Source of the DNA: Nilaparvata lugens
Lineage: Eukaryota > Arthropoda > Insecta > Hemiptera > Delphacidae
Assembly: GCF_014356525.2 (NCBI RefSeq)
Contig: NC_052512.1
Location: 792,797-856,796, forward strand
Direction: 5' to 3'
DNA length: 64,000 nt
In this document: positions 1 to 10,634 of the stretch, piece by piece
Layout of the letters: each line of letters opens with the position of its first letter
Numbering within the stretch: position 1 is the first letter of the stretch
The notes under the pieces: generated by a model
Database searches by the model: none
What the model was told of the DNA's origin: nothing
Seen by the model: the letters and a program-made list of their open reading frames with translations, nothing else
Program-made: the position numbers and the translations under genes

Positions 1-422
1 GGAGAGTGTCATTTGTGATACATGTAGCATAGATTCCTCATCATCCTGTACCATCTCCTCCTCCTCATCATCATCCTTCTCCTCATCTTTCTCCCCCTCA
101 TCCTCCTCTGCTCCTTCTCCCTTTTCCTAGTTTCATTAACATCGTCGTCGGCTTGCATCAAACGTCTCTTTAATGTAGATACTGCAGCAGTCAAAGACCT
201 ATCCTCCTCCTCCTCTCTACCTCCCTTCACACTGGCACTTTTCTCCAAAATTGAAGGTAGAAGAGAAGTAGTAGGAGTAGTAGTAGTAGTAGTAGATGAA
301 AAGCTGTGTTTACATTTTCCAATGTGTGATTGAGATAGTGGTGTAGAAGAGTGGTGATAGTAGTTTGTTTCGGGATATAGCAATTGCTGATGTTGAATTG
401 ATGATTATGATGATGATGATGT

Positions 423-454
<32 letters not shown>

Positions 455-1167
455 CTGCTGCTGAGGTGTTTCCACCACCACCACCAAAACAAGTGTTTTG
501 TATTCAGCTTCTCCTGTTGAAACACAATTAGAAAATTGGCATTGTCTTGTATCAATTGTTTTGGTATACGCTGTAAGTTTGTGCGAAATAGAAACAATCC
601 ACATTGCTGTCTCCCTGTTGTGAAGTACCGTCATATAGCATCTTGTTGTTTGCATATTACATCATCAAAAATAATTATAGAGTTGGGTTGCAGCTCGTTG
701 GGTGGTGGAATTTCATCACTTGTGTCACACTCTGTATAGTTGAGCTCTGGTTCAAGACCATTCATTACAGCACATAAAAATGTGTATTTATCTTGAAACA
801 TAGTTTTGGAGAATATGTAAATATTTGAGAATCGAATTTTATTTGGGTTGATTAGTATGTTGAATAGAACGTTTGTTTTACCAGAGCATGATGGTCCACA
901 TATAAGGCCTACCATACACGTTCCGATCGGTCTTAAGGCCCGGACTCTTCAGTCCCGGTCTCAAGGCCGGGCCTCAATGGCGGTCTCCCCACTCACGTAC
1001 CGATCGGCCTTGGGGCCGTTGCGTATCCAGTAGCAGTACCGTATTCAGTAGCGTGGTAGCTCTATTGGAAGGTGGGTGTTTGTGCAGATTTGTGAAATAT
1101 TTTAGTGCAATTTTAGTCAAATTTTAGTGCAATACATTCTGTGATAGCAAATTCAGTTCAAGACGAC

Positions 1168-1592
1168 ATGTCATCTATTGAGGACCTACAAGCAATTGCT
1201 GTTATAATGTGTGCAGTGTCCAAAAGAAAAAAACAGAAAAGGAGCATGTGGGCGAAGTCATGGCTTCAGAGCTTCAGAGAACGAGGTTCACCCAAGTAAA
1301 TTTATTGACAGAGTTGCTATGTCATCCAAAAGATTTGAAAAACTATCTAAGAATGGATGAGCCAACTTATTTGGAATTATTGAGAATGGTCACCCCGTTA
1401 ATTTCAAAACAAGACTCTGTGATGAGGAAAGCAATAACGCCGCATGAAATATTGACTGCAACATTGTGTTACTTGGCAATAGGAGAACATTGGAATATGA
1501 AGTTCGATACAAGAATCTCTCCTCAATGCTTGGGGAAAATAATACCAGAGACCTGCTTGGCTTTGGCGAAAGCACTAAAGGACTACTGCAAG
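1168..1592 (+). pseudogene. HARBI1-like Harbinger transposase, N-terminal exon
   Basis: The exon starts at ATG 1168 with a basic stretch (KRKKQKRSMWAKSWLQ). It changes frame around 1205-1300 and continues with LLTELLCHPKDLKNYLRMDE and a conserved segment ending near ALAKALKDYCKV. This matches the N-terminal helical region of insect HARBI1/ALP1-like nucleases encoded by PIF/Harbinger elements. A canonical splice donor (AAG|GTAAAT) follows at 1592/1593. The catalytic DDE exon was not found in the rest of the element, so it is internally deleted or decayed. It lies 262 bp inside the left TIR of the host element, the expected position. It is not functional as it stands. Confidence 0.68.
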
Positions 1593-2475
1593 GTAAATAT
1601 AGTTCAATTCAAGGGGCTATTCACACTGAATTATTCTATTATGTATTAAGTCTAACGTTTTCAAATTTGTCTATGATGCTATAAAAATAATTCTAGATAA
1701 AATAATATGATCTTGAATATTTATCATATGTTATCATAGAGACAAATTTTTAAAACATGTGGCTTGAATACACAATACAATACACCAATGTGAATAGCCC
1801 TAGTGATTTTGTTTCTATTTAGCTCTAAATTTTTCATGTGAATTCAAAATGGTGAATTTTTTGGATAATTTCTCTAGTTTTTGTTTAGAACTAAACAAAT
1901 TGTTATCTTTACCAAAATTCAAAATTGTTTCAAGTGAAAAATAATGGCTTTTGAAAGTGAAAATTATTACTATTAAGTTTTATGATAACAGAACTTTTTT
2001 GAACTGTTTTGGTATGCATATTAAATTGGTACCAGAGCTGTTTTGGGCAAAATGCCCAAATGGTGTTTGAGAGCATTCACTCATGTATAGTTATTGATAA
2101 ATGATGATGATGATTATGAAATTCAATTAAATGTTGCATTCACACTGCATGTATTGTGTATCAAAATATAACAGATGAAATGATTAATAGAACAAAATCA
2201 ATATCATTCAACTTTAATAGTGTAACTTGCTATACAACTGATGAAATGAATCTTTATTTTGATTTTTTCTATACTAATTCCTCTATATCAATTAAGTATT
2301 TATTCAATTAATATCTATATATATAGATATAGTTTTACGTGAATGGGCACGTTAAACTGTCGGTCCTGGCTGAAGTATGACAGTTGTAAGTCCCATTGAC
2401 GGCTTAAATTATATATTCAGGCGGTGGGACCTTCCCGCAAGGGACTCCCCACTAACAAAAGCCATACGAATTTAC

Positions 2476-2478
<3 letters not shown>
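1593..2478. other. Non-coding interior of Harbinger element 1, with short repeat tail
   Basis: AT-rich sequence after the transposase exon, without credible ORFs. Around 2330-2478 there is a conserved-looking block (hairpin GGGACCTTCCCGCAAGGGAC, then ACTCCCCACTAACAAAAGCC) running into (TA)n. It resembles the 3' tail of a dispersed SINE or RTE-type repeat; the family is not recognised. Confidence 0.35.
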
Positions 2479-2479
<1 letters not shown>

Positions 2480-2521
<42 letters not shown>

Positions 2522-3192
2522 CGAAATGGCACTCACTGACTGACTGACTGACTGACTGATTCACTCACTCACTTACTCACTCGCATAACTAAAAATCTAC
2601 CAGACCAAAAACGTTCAAATTTGGTAGGTATGTTCAGTTGGCCCTTCAGATGCGCACTAAGAAATATTTTGGCAATATTTTAACTCTAAGGGTTGTTTTT
2701 AAGGGTTTAAAGTTCGTCTTTCAGTATGTATATTCTTCTTCTCCCAATCTCTTAATTATAATTGAATTTCCATATCATATGTTACTATAGAACTATAATC
2801 TAGATAGAGTACCTCTTCGAAACAGTTGTTAACTGGCATCTAAATTAATAATTTTGTCAGGTTGGCATTAAGTTGAGTTGACTTTGTTGGGTTGGCACCA
2901 AGTTGAAGATTCTGCATTTATCGTGGAAAAATTGATTGGGCACTGCTACTTCAATCCTGGGAATATTATATTACTGGCAGTCGGCTCGCTTCGCTCGCCA
3001 TATCCATTTAGCCAGCCATTTAGTCTGGACCCCCGACTGGATTGTCCTAACATATGATAAAAATGCCCAATGAAAAATGCAGGCGAGCGAAGCGAGCCTG
3101 GTGATCTCATTCTTGGACGATCCAGTCAGGGTCCAGGGGGTGGAGCCCCCTGGCTAGATGGATATGGCGAGCGAAGCGAGCCTGATGGCTAG
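2480..3192 (+). mobile_element. Helitron-like non-autonomous element, copy 1
   Basis: A (TA)n tract leads into AAAAGCGAAATGGCACTCAC and (GACT)n/(CACT)n. The 3' part is a long stem-loop built from GGCTCGCTTCGCTCGCC and its complement around a GGGGGTGGAGCCCCC core, ending CTAG followed by T. A second copy with the same order of blocks lies at 33265-38067. A TC...CTAG terminus inserted between A and T with a 3' hairpin fits Helitrons; no Rep/helicase is present. The 5' boundary is blurred by the TA expansion. Confidence 0.6.
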
Positions 3193-4130
3193 TATTTTAA
3201 TATTTTAATTTTCAATTAAGTTGATAAACGACAGCTGTCAGGTGACAAGAAATTTTGGCTCAACTGTACATGCAGCAAACCGAAATTGTGAGATACATAA
3301 TTTCAGACGAATATATTCAGATATTAATATTGATATAAATCAATGTGAACGCTGTGATTTAAAAACGTTGTTTGGTTCTAACCTAAAATTAAAGACATGA
3401 TAAAAGGGCATTCTGTTTATTCTACTAAATATTCTTAATGCAAAAGTACATATAATCTAAATGGGCTTACATAATACATAACATGAGAATTATAGTTTTA
3501 TATTGAAAGGATATTTCAATATCCTTTGGGTATATATGGGTCAGATAAAAATCATCCAGACACCAATAGAAAGGAGACATTCTCTCCGTTAATTTGATAT
3601 AAAATTGTTACACATCACAATGCCTCATGATTCTGGAAGAAGTTATATTCAAAAGAAAAATTTCTCAGCAGATAATTTATTCAGCCGAATGTGATGCCAC
3701 ACTCCAAAAACACCACATTACTACACACACACTGACCCTACTGCTTGGGGGATGTGTTGATTCCTCAACTATTCCGCTCACTCTGAAGTGAAACTAGGGG
3801 ATGATCAGTGCAGTATTCGTTTCCTGAAAAAACCGGTTTTTATTGTGGCTGTTAACTTTCTCCTACTCACACTGAGGCACAACTGGGGATGAAAAATAAA
3901 TATCGACTCTCTCAAAAAATCTATTTTTGTGAAATCAATTTCTTTTTTTCAATAATCAATTTTTTAATAAATCGATTTTTCAAGAAATCGATTTTTAGAA
4001 TAATTTTGCTATCCATAACACATGCAAAACATGTTGACCAAGGGTATAATTGATTTTTCAAGAGATAGATTTTTAGAATGATTTTGCTATCCATAATATA
4101 TGCAAAACGTGTTGACCGAGGGTAGAAAAT
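3193..4130. other. AT-rich interior of Harbinger element 1
   Basis: No gene seen. At 3940-4110 there is an imperfect tandem pair of a segment containing ATTTTGCTATCCATAA and TGCAAAACRTGTTGACC. Parts of 4130-4383 recur in inverted orientation at 5030-5290 in the second Harbinger copy. Confidence 0.4.
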
Positions 4131-5029
4131 ATGGCAGAGGGGGAAGAACGGGTGTTTTGGCCTTAAGACGAAACCAGGTTTCCCCATTCACGTTCAGTTC
4201 CGTCTCAAGAGCAATTAAAATTAATCCGTCTTGAGGCCGGGCCTCACTTGATTCCAGTGCAGCCGAAATCCGGCCTTGAGATCACTTTTCGGCTTCAGGC
4301 AACACCATACACGTTTCGATCAGCCTTAAGACCCGGACTGAAGAGTCCGGGCCTTAAGACCGATCAAAAGTGTATGGTAGGCCTAATGCATCTCATGTGA
4401 TTTGGAAATAGAGAACTGTGTCATAGTTGTCTCTTTCCCTGTTGTTGTTTCAAATTCCTACTAACAATACAATCGAAATAAATAACTGGAAGCTTTTGTT
4501 TAGTTTCAACAAGTTCGAGTACAGTATTTCTCCATTTACCTATTCTTCCACTCCCTCCTCTACCTCCTCCTCCTCCTCCTCCTCATCCTCTTCTTATCTT
4601 CTTCATATCAGATCTGAACGATTGACCCAAGAGTTGTAACTACTATTGTAAACTTTCCAACTGACCAACAGCTTAGTACCAAGTCTCTTTATAACTTTAT
4701 CGATTTCAAATACTTTGGGCACACTGGTCTTTAACAATTCCTCAGCATAGAATCCTCCTTTTATAGGCTGTTTATGGTAGTCTTCCAATTCGTAGGTAAC
4801 AGAAAGTGTTGGTCTTACATGTGTGACTGTGAAAACTCGTTTGTCCAATTCGGCAGGTAGCCCTTGTCAAATATCATGTTATACTTGCTGATACGAACTC
4901 TGTCGCCAGGCTCGATTCTCTGCCAGTGACCTGGAAAGAAATTTGGCACCACTGCCTTTCTTGACAGTTTTTGACGAAATTTACTACAATTTTCAGCCAT
5001 ATTGTCCAACAGTTGGCCCTCATGTTTAA

Positions 5030-6605
5030 GGCCTACCTTACACGTTTCGATCGGCCTTAAGGCCCAGACTGTTCAGCCTGGGTCTTAAGGCCGATCGAAA
5101 CATGTATGGTGTTGCCTCAAGACGAAAAGTGGTTTCAGGCTGGATTCTGGCTGCACTGGAATCCAGTGAGGCCCGGCCTCAAGACAGATTAATTTTAATT
5201 GCTCTTGAGATGAACTGAACGTGAATGGGGAAACCTGGTTTTGTCTTAAGGCCATAACACCCGCTCTTCCCCTCCGCCATATTTTCTACCCTCGGTTAAC
5301 ACATTTTGCACGTGCTATGAATAGCAAAATTATTCGAAAAATATTGTCTATATAGGGAAATCCATTAAAATAAATAATTGGAATAATATGAATAATAGCA
5401 TCTAAAGTTACCAGCTGTACACTAAGCTAGACATTGATATTTTCATCATATTATGCATAACAATACAATAATAATTGATTGGAGTAAATAAAAGCGTTTG
5501 GTTCTTCTTGACAGCATGTTTGGAAAATATTGGACAGTGCTTCTCGAAAGTTTTAAAAGTGTTAAGTGTGAAAGTTGTGAATGTGTAAAAGTAATTCAAT
5601 TCAATTTATTTCAAAAAACCAAAATACAATAGAATATAGTACATGACATGATAGCAGAGGTAGAAATGAGGATAACAATGTAGGAATATATTTATTATAT
5701 TAATATTAAATCTATAATAAAGAGTTACTTAAAAGAAATAATTTGGTGGCAGAAGTTAATATCCCCCAAATCCAGTTGCTTATTCAAATATCAGTTATTA
5801 TTGACCAAATAATCAGTTCAGCATACTCTTCCCATGCATGTATGATAAAATATAACTGATAAATTAATTGATTGCGCATATCATTAATCGACGTGTAGTA
5901 CCCCTTTTAAGCTATGCTACTTTTTTGCATAAATCACATGTGCTCCTCCGTTCACTCCTTTCACTTACTCAAAACATGCAGAGGATTTAAAACTCTTATG
6001 AGAGATGAATGCGTGACCTTGGGAAATGTCTGGAAAATTTATTGCTTCACAAAATTTTTAAATAATTGGTGAGTGATGATGATCCTGATGTCAGAGTTAT
6101 GATTAGAGAATCGGGGATTTTGATTGAAATCAATGGCACAAAATTGATTACTTCTATCAGTAATAACCTCAAATACCAACTTTTATTTAAAACTTGCAGG
6201 TAACTCGCGCTCTGCAAGGGTCCAAATAAAAACTTGACCTACTGAAATCTTGAAGAATTGAAAATATGTCTATAACCATCCTCAGTAAATTAAGATTTGG
6301 AAATGATCGATTAATAATAGTCTGAAAAAGTAAATGAATATAGGCCTATGTGCCTATAACTAAAATATGTTATCACTGTAACTAATATATTTAACTAACT
6401 GTTTACTAAAATGTATGCCTATTGCACTAAAATTTACTAAATCTTCACAAAACAATTCCCACCTTCCAATAGATGCGCGACTGGATACGCATCGGCCGTA
6501 AGGCCGACCGGTACGTGAGTGGGGAGACCGCCATTGAGGCCCGGCCCTAAGGCCCAGACTGAACAGTCCGGGCCTTAAGGCCGATCGAAACGTGTATGGT
6601 AGGCC
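5030..6605 (-). mobile_element. PIF/Harbinger-type non-autonomous element, 1.58 kb
   Basis: The termini GGCCTACCTTACAC and GTGTATGGTAGGCC are the same family as element 906-4383. The left 260 bp match the inverted right end of that element and the right ~130 bp match its inverted left end, so this is an internally deleted relative in opposite orientation. The flanks are TTTAA on the left and TTA on the right, fitting a TTA duplication with one extra A. It interrupts the integrase. A LINE-type 3' tail (AATAAA complement) lies inside at about 5590-5665. No transposase ORF is seen. Confidence 0.75.
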
Positions 6606-7056
6606 TTACATCTACATCAACAGGCCGCATTCCAATTTTTGTTCTATGCAGTTATGCACTTTTTCATTGAATTGGAAACTAACCAGTGGATAATGTCTAT
6701 CCACTTGTAAGATCCCCATTCAGTAGACATTGTCCACATTGACAATCAGAATAGCTGGTATAGTGATTGATATTATAGCGTTTCATAAGATTGGCAAACT
6801 TTGAGTTTATAAATTCTTTTCCACTGTCAGTTTGAAGGTTATGTGTACTGCCATATCTGTCAAGTATAGGAATAAATGTGTCGACTATCTCATTGGCTGA
6901 TTTATTTTCAATTGGTACTGCACGTGTAACTTACTCAGACAATTTATTATTGTTGAAATGTATTCGTAGCATTTGTTGTGACGTGAGTATGGAATCATTT
7001 CAATGAAGTCGGCTTGTAGTAAATCTTTTAGGGCCGGTTTCTGAGCTCTGGATTAA

Positions 7057-8201
7057 GGGTGCGTACACAAAGAAAGCTGGTTGCCGGCGCCGGAAAACCA
7101 GCAGCTTGCTCCTCGAGCTTATAAGCGCGGTAAAAGCTTGAAGCCGTACATAAAGAAGCTGGTAACAAGCGCGACAAGTCAGTTCACTTTGAGCAGTGTC
7201 AAAGATGTCTTTGTCTAGTGATGATGTGTTTTTGGCGGAGAGTGATCATTTAAAATTATTGCAAAGGAGGAATTCGGTGTTCATGTTATTAATAGACATA
7301 GGAAGAAACTTGGTGAATACCATCACTTGTTTCCGCAACTAAAAGGTGACCCACAACGGTTCTACACATATATGAGAATGGAGCTAGCGACTTTCGATTA
7401 CATATTAAGAAACATTGAAGGACGTTTGATTAAAAAGTGGTCAAACTGGCATAAACAACCAATAGAACCAGAAGAGCATCTTGTCATATTTTTGAGGTAA
7501 GAGTTATCCATATTTATAAGGTGGATAACTTGTTCACTTTTGATTTCTGAAGTCTTCTAGGGATGTCAATCCCGGGATCCCGAATCCCTGGATCCCGGTC
7601 CATTTTCTATACCTAACGATCCCGGGATTTTCAAGCGTCGATCCCGGGATTTTCGGGTTTAGAAAACCTGAAATTGTGAATCGTATTTTTCCAAAAACAA
7701 TTCAATATAGAATTTATTTACGGTCATGAATATGAGTTTTGCATAACTAATTTATTGTTCTAAGTGTTTCAATAATTTATTCTACAGGCACAGCCTACAG
7801 TTGCATATTTTATACGTAGGCTAATACTGTATAGTGTATAGCCCTTCTTTTGAAAAACTTTGGAATTAAATCATCTGTATCACCATCTTTAAAACTACTG
7901 CACAGTACACACTACGCTAACCAACTGCAGTACAGAGACTGTACTGGAGACTAACTGTACGCACAGTACAGAGACCACTCGCAGACTGAGCCAGTTGCTG
8001 GAAACCGGCTACAAGAATGTTCTCTTTATACTTGTTTGCCGGTTGACGCCGGCAGCTCGCGCTTGTTGCGCTTGTTGAGCCGGCACCGGCGTTTACTGTG
8101 TACGGGCACACTTGAACCATGTTAAGTTCTTCTCAAGCCGGGACGCGCTTACAGCGGCTGGTTTTCCGGCGCCGCAACCAGCTTTCTTTGTGTACGCACC
8201 C
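7057..8201 (+). mobile_element. Nested Harbinger-type element with GGGTGCGTACAC ends
   Basis: Inverted ends GGGTGCGTACACAAAGAAAG (left) and CTTTCTTTGTGTACGCACCC (right) continue inward as palindromic CCGGCGCCGG-containing blocks for ~45 bp. Flanks are TTA (7053-7055, with one extra A) and TTA (8202-8204). It carries a HARBI1-like first exon. The rest of the interior is non-coding and includes CCCGGGATCC palindrome-rich DNA at 7570-7660. Confidence 0.75.
7205..7496 (+). pseudogene. HARBI1-like transposase, first exon
   Basis: ATG 7205 opens MSLSSDDVFLAESD. A frameshift near 7262 switches to the frame that reads GEYHHLFPQLKGDPQRFYTY and then ILRNIEGRLIKKW..WHKQPIEPEEHLVIFLR, closely matching the N-terminal domain of insect PIF/Harbinger nucleases (HARBI1/ALP1-like). 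A splice donor GAG|GTAAGAGT follows at 7496/7497. No DDE-bearing second exon remains before the right TIR at 8201, so the unit is a deletion derivative. It differs in sequence from the transposase exon at 1168-1592 and therefore represents a different Harbinger family. Confidence 0.7.
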
Positions 8202-10090
8202 TTAGCTAAGTTCTAGACTTTAACTGGCTTTAAACTCTGGAGTCAGACAATTGGCTTTCCGAGTCAGAGCGTTAACGTAGTTGAGGACTTGAATAGACTC
8301 TGGAGTTTAGAAAACATGTTTGACCCTGAGTTTATAATTTCGCTTTCTGAGTGAAGGCCTTATAAGTCCAGGAATTGAATTAGATTCTCGTCTCTTTCCG
8401 ATCAAGGATTTATCAAAAATCGTTAAGTCCAGGACTTAAAACAGCGTGATTTTAAACCCTTGACTGGGGTAGGGTTTTATTCAAGTTCTAGACTTAACTG
8501 AGCAAACCATTCAGTTATTGTTTTGGAGTAGATAAAAAGCAAAATAAATGTCATGGAATACCTAAATTATTTGGATTAGTCAACCTAAATTCATAATTAT
8601 AGTTTGCAAGTTCATTTTGGGATGTAATTGTATCAGAATAAATTATGTGTAAAAAACTAACCTCATTTTATGACATAACCTAAAAATGTTCAAGCAAAAT
8701 AATACAAGGATTGCCTTGGAGTTAATATTCCAATCTGAATGTTATTAATCAATGTCATATTCAACATATTATAATAATAACAATACATATTTTAATAAAT
8801 AAATTATTAATAAATATTACTCCAGTTTTTTCAAAACAAATATGTTTTCAAACTCAATAGCCTAATGCAATTTTTATTCCAAATCACCGGTTAGGATCAA
8901 TTGTCAATAACAGCATAACGTAAAATTGAATGTTTATTCATTCACCTTTCAAAGGTTTTGCTTTGAATAGTCCTACAAAGAAATCGAAATGTATTTTTTC
9001 GCCCCACTTGGATGTAATAAGCTGGTTTACGTGCATCATATGGAGGCCGAAAGTGATTGTTTTCTGACCAGCCGGTAAAATTTTTACGGCCCTAGGGCTG
9101 TAAAATAACCTTGAAGTCAGCTGATCCTGATTTGATGTGAACGTGTTTACAAAATAGTTTATGAAACGGAATCAGTTTATGCTTCTAGAATTGAATAAAG
9201 ATTTTGCAATAAGATACTATCTTTTATTTGGATGAATGAAATACAAATATGAGATATTATGAACTATTCAAATTCAATTTTCAGTGTATATAGAATCTAA
9301 CCTCAAACCTCCTAGTACAGCGTTATCATGGAACTTGGTGGATAAACGGAATCATTTTATGCTTTTAGAATTCAATAAAGTATTCTGTAATAATATACTA
9401 TCATTTTATTTGGATGAATAAAATACAGATAAATATATATTATAAACTATTCAAATAATTCTATTTTCAGAGTAGATAGAACTTTTAACCTAAACTTCCG
9501 TTGACTTTCAGATTGGCCAAATTTCAAGTGTGCTAAAACAGCTGATCAAAAACTTTCCTTCTTTGTGTTTATCATTCAATAATCAAAACATTTATAATAA
9601 TATCATCTTATTGTCATTTGGAAGAATAAAAGTATAAACTCAACCTCTTACATAATTGAACATAATCTTTTAGGTTATTTAGACAAATCAGAATAAAAAT
9701 AAAAATACTTGGACAATTTCTTGATATTCAGATCACCTCAAATTTGCTAGAGCTATAACCTTCCACTTTTGCTTTCGGAAGTGCTTATGATAGACAATTA
9801 TTCTCATATTATAATATATTGTTTATTTTCCTGTGTGGCGAAAATAACGTTCTCACCATGGGCAAAAATGTTTTCCGGCTCTCAATCTTTTCTAGTCCTC
9901 GGCCTACGGCCTCGGACTTGAAAACCGATTTCGAGCCAGAAAGTCCCATTTTCGGCCCTAGGTGCGAAATATACTATTACAAAATAGTTTGGAGAGCATG
10001 CTCATTTGAATTGTCCCGCTGCAATTAGCTGTTTCCGTTATGCTATAATGCCAACAATACAACAGCAAAATATTGTGAATTTCCCTCATG
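8202..10090. repeat. Non-coding body of Harbinger element 3 with diverged tandem copies
   Basis: No gene seen. A ~190-bp segment (GAAACGGAATCA..TTTATTTGGATGAATRAAATA..CTATTCAAAT) is present at about 9160-9300 and again at 9347-9480, with a weaker third copy near 9570-9640. Two GGCCCTAGG-containing blocks (about 9040-9115 and 9895-9965) may mark the ends of a further small insert. Confidence 0.45.
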
Positions 10091-10634
10091 TCTACTGTGT
10101 TAAAGTCCTGGACTCAAATAAGTCAAGAACTTGATAGACTCCGAGTTTAGAAGATAAAATCGTGACTCAGGTAGTCAATTAAGACCCGAGAGGTTATTTG
10201 AGTCCTTGACTCTGTAAGTCCAGAACTTATAGATCCTGAGCTCAGAAACCGGCCCTTAGTCTTTTCAGTGTCACTTGTCTCATAGGATAGTTTTCAAAGC
10301 CGGTTTGTGTAGTTCCTTGGCTTCTGAGTAGATTTTTGCCCACACCTGTCTCTATCAGAGTTCCCAGTGTCGCTCTGGGCCGGCTAAACTCAGTCGGCGA
10401 CTGGGGAGGGCCGCGGCAGGGGACGGAGTCTCGGTGGGGCGTCCGTCACCACCCTCGCTCGGGTTGGGGGTTGAAACGGGCTTTGAGTGCTTTGGAGGAA
10501 TGTTTCCCTCTTTTAGGAAAGAGGGGCCGTGCTTTCGCACTGCCAACAGGGTTGGTCGCGGAAAGAAGGGAACAGGAACCTTGCAGTGTTAGTCGTGAGA
10601 AAGGGCTTCGTGTCGGGACTAAGTCCTAGTCCTC

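Larger units (their letters stand above)
906..4383 (+). mobile_element. PIF/Harbinger-type DNA transposon, 3.48 kb
   Basis: The ends are inverted copies beginning GGCCTACCATACAC, flanked by a direct TAA on each side (903-905 and 4384-4386), the 3-bp target duplication typical of PIF/Harbinger. Inside each end are further palindromic CTTAAGGCC/GATCGAAACGTG blocks. Collapsing one TAA rejoins the Polinton ATPase reading frame across the site, so the boundaries are secure. The element carries the N-terminal transposase exon (1168-1592) but no catalytic second exon that I can see, plus a nested Helitron (about 2480-3192). Confidence 0.8.
430..4396 (-). pseudogene. Polinton/Maverick A32-like packaging ATPase, broken
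   Basis: In Polintons and related virus-like elements this FtsK/HerA-class ATPase is thought to drive DNA packaging. Read leftward, a Walker A loop GPSCSGKT is visible at about 880-900, then IYIFSKTMFQDKY (about 790-830), then a Walker B-like IIIFDDV (about 645-665). After frameshifts near 630 and 590 a downstream piece continues with IPKQLIQDNANFLIVFQQ (about 510-565), which matches the family's C-terminal half. A Harbinger element (906-4383) is inserted a few codons upstream of Walker A; a plausible start ATG (4396-4394) and the next codons lie on its far side, in frame once the TAA target duplication is collapsed. The 3' end dissolves into (GAT)n/(CAC)n low complexity. The neighbouring minus-strand integrase supports the Polinton assignment. 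It is non-functional. The class is firm; a cousin group such as adintovirus-like elements cannot be excluded. Confidence 0.72.
7031..10255. mobile_element. PIF/Harbinger-type element with GGGCCGGTTTCTGAGCTC ends, 3.2 kb
   Basis: Terminal inverted repeats GGGCCGGTTTCTGAGCTC...GAGCTCAGAAACCGGCCC are flanked by TTA at 7028-7030 and 10256-10258. Joining the flanks restores the integrase frame just upstream of its first catalytic Asp. Subterminal zones at 8205-8530 and 10090-10250 are full of AAGTCCAGGACTTA-type motifs in both orientations. No transposase of its own is visible, so it is non-autonomous. A second element (7057-8201) is nested only 26 bp inside the left end. Confidence 0.75.
4603..10345 (-). 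pseudogene. Polinton/Maverick retroviral-type integrase, in pieces
   Basis: Read leftward. The N-proximal piece (about 10256-10345) ends just before the first catalytic Asp segment LLQADFIEMIPYS (about 6985-7027). The catalytic core continues to about 6610, including TDSGKEFINSKF with the second Asp near 6828. After the next insertion comes the C-terminal part: GDRVRISKYNMIFDKGYLPN (about 4850-4920), a frameshift, then a chromo/SH3-like tail with PIKGGFYAEELLKT and a conserved W ending at 4603. This domain order is diagnostic of Polinton integrases, which recombine element ends into host DNA. Two Harbinger elements (7031-10255 and 5030-6605) split it, and several frameshifts and stops are present, for example after about 6940. 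It is followed about 200 bp downstream by the ATPase on the same strand. The true N-terminus (zinc-binding region) was not found beyond the GC-rich island. Confidence 0.78.

Noticed and set aside
9..655. Poly-His, poly-Arg/Met and poly-Ile frames
   Set aside because: They arise from (GAT)n and (CTC)n low complexity; only the short IPKQLIQDNANFLIVF stretch has family support and it is included with the ATPase.
3921..4187. 88-residue minus frame with repeated MDSKIILKI
   Set aside because: It reflects a diverged tandem duplication in AT-rich Harbinger interior; no family or context.
7917..8120. 67-residue Cys/Ser-rich frame
   Set aside because: It overlaps the palindromic right end of the nested Harbinger element; no support.
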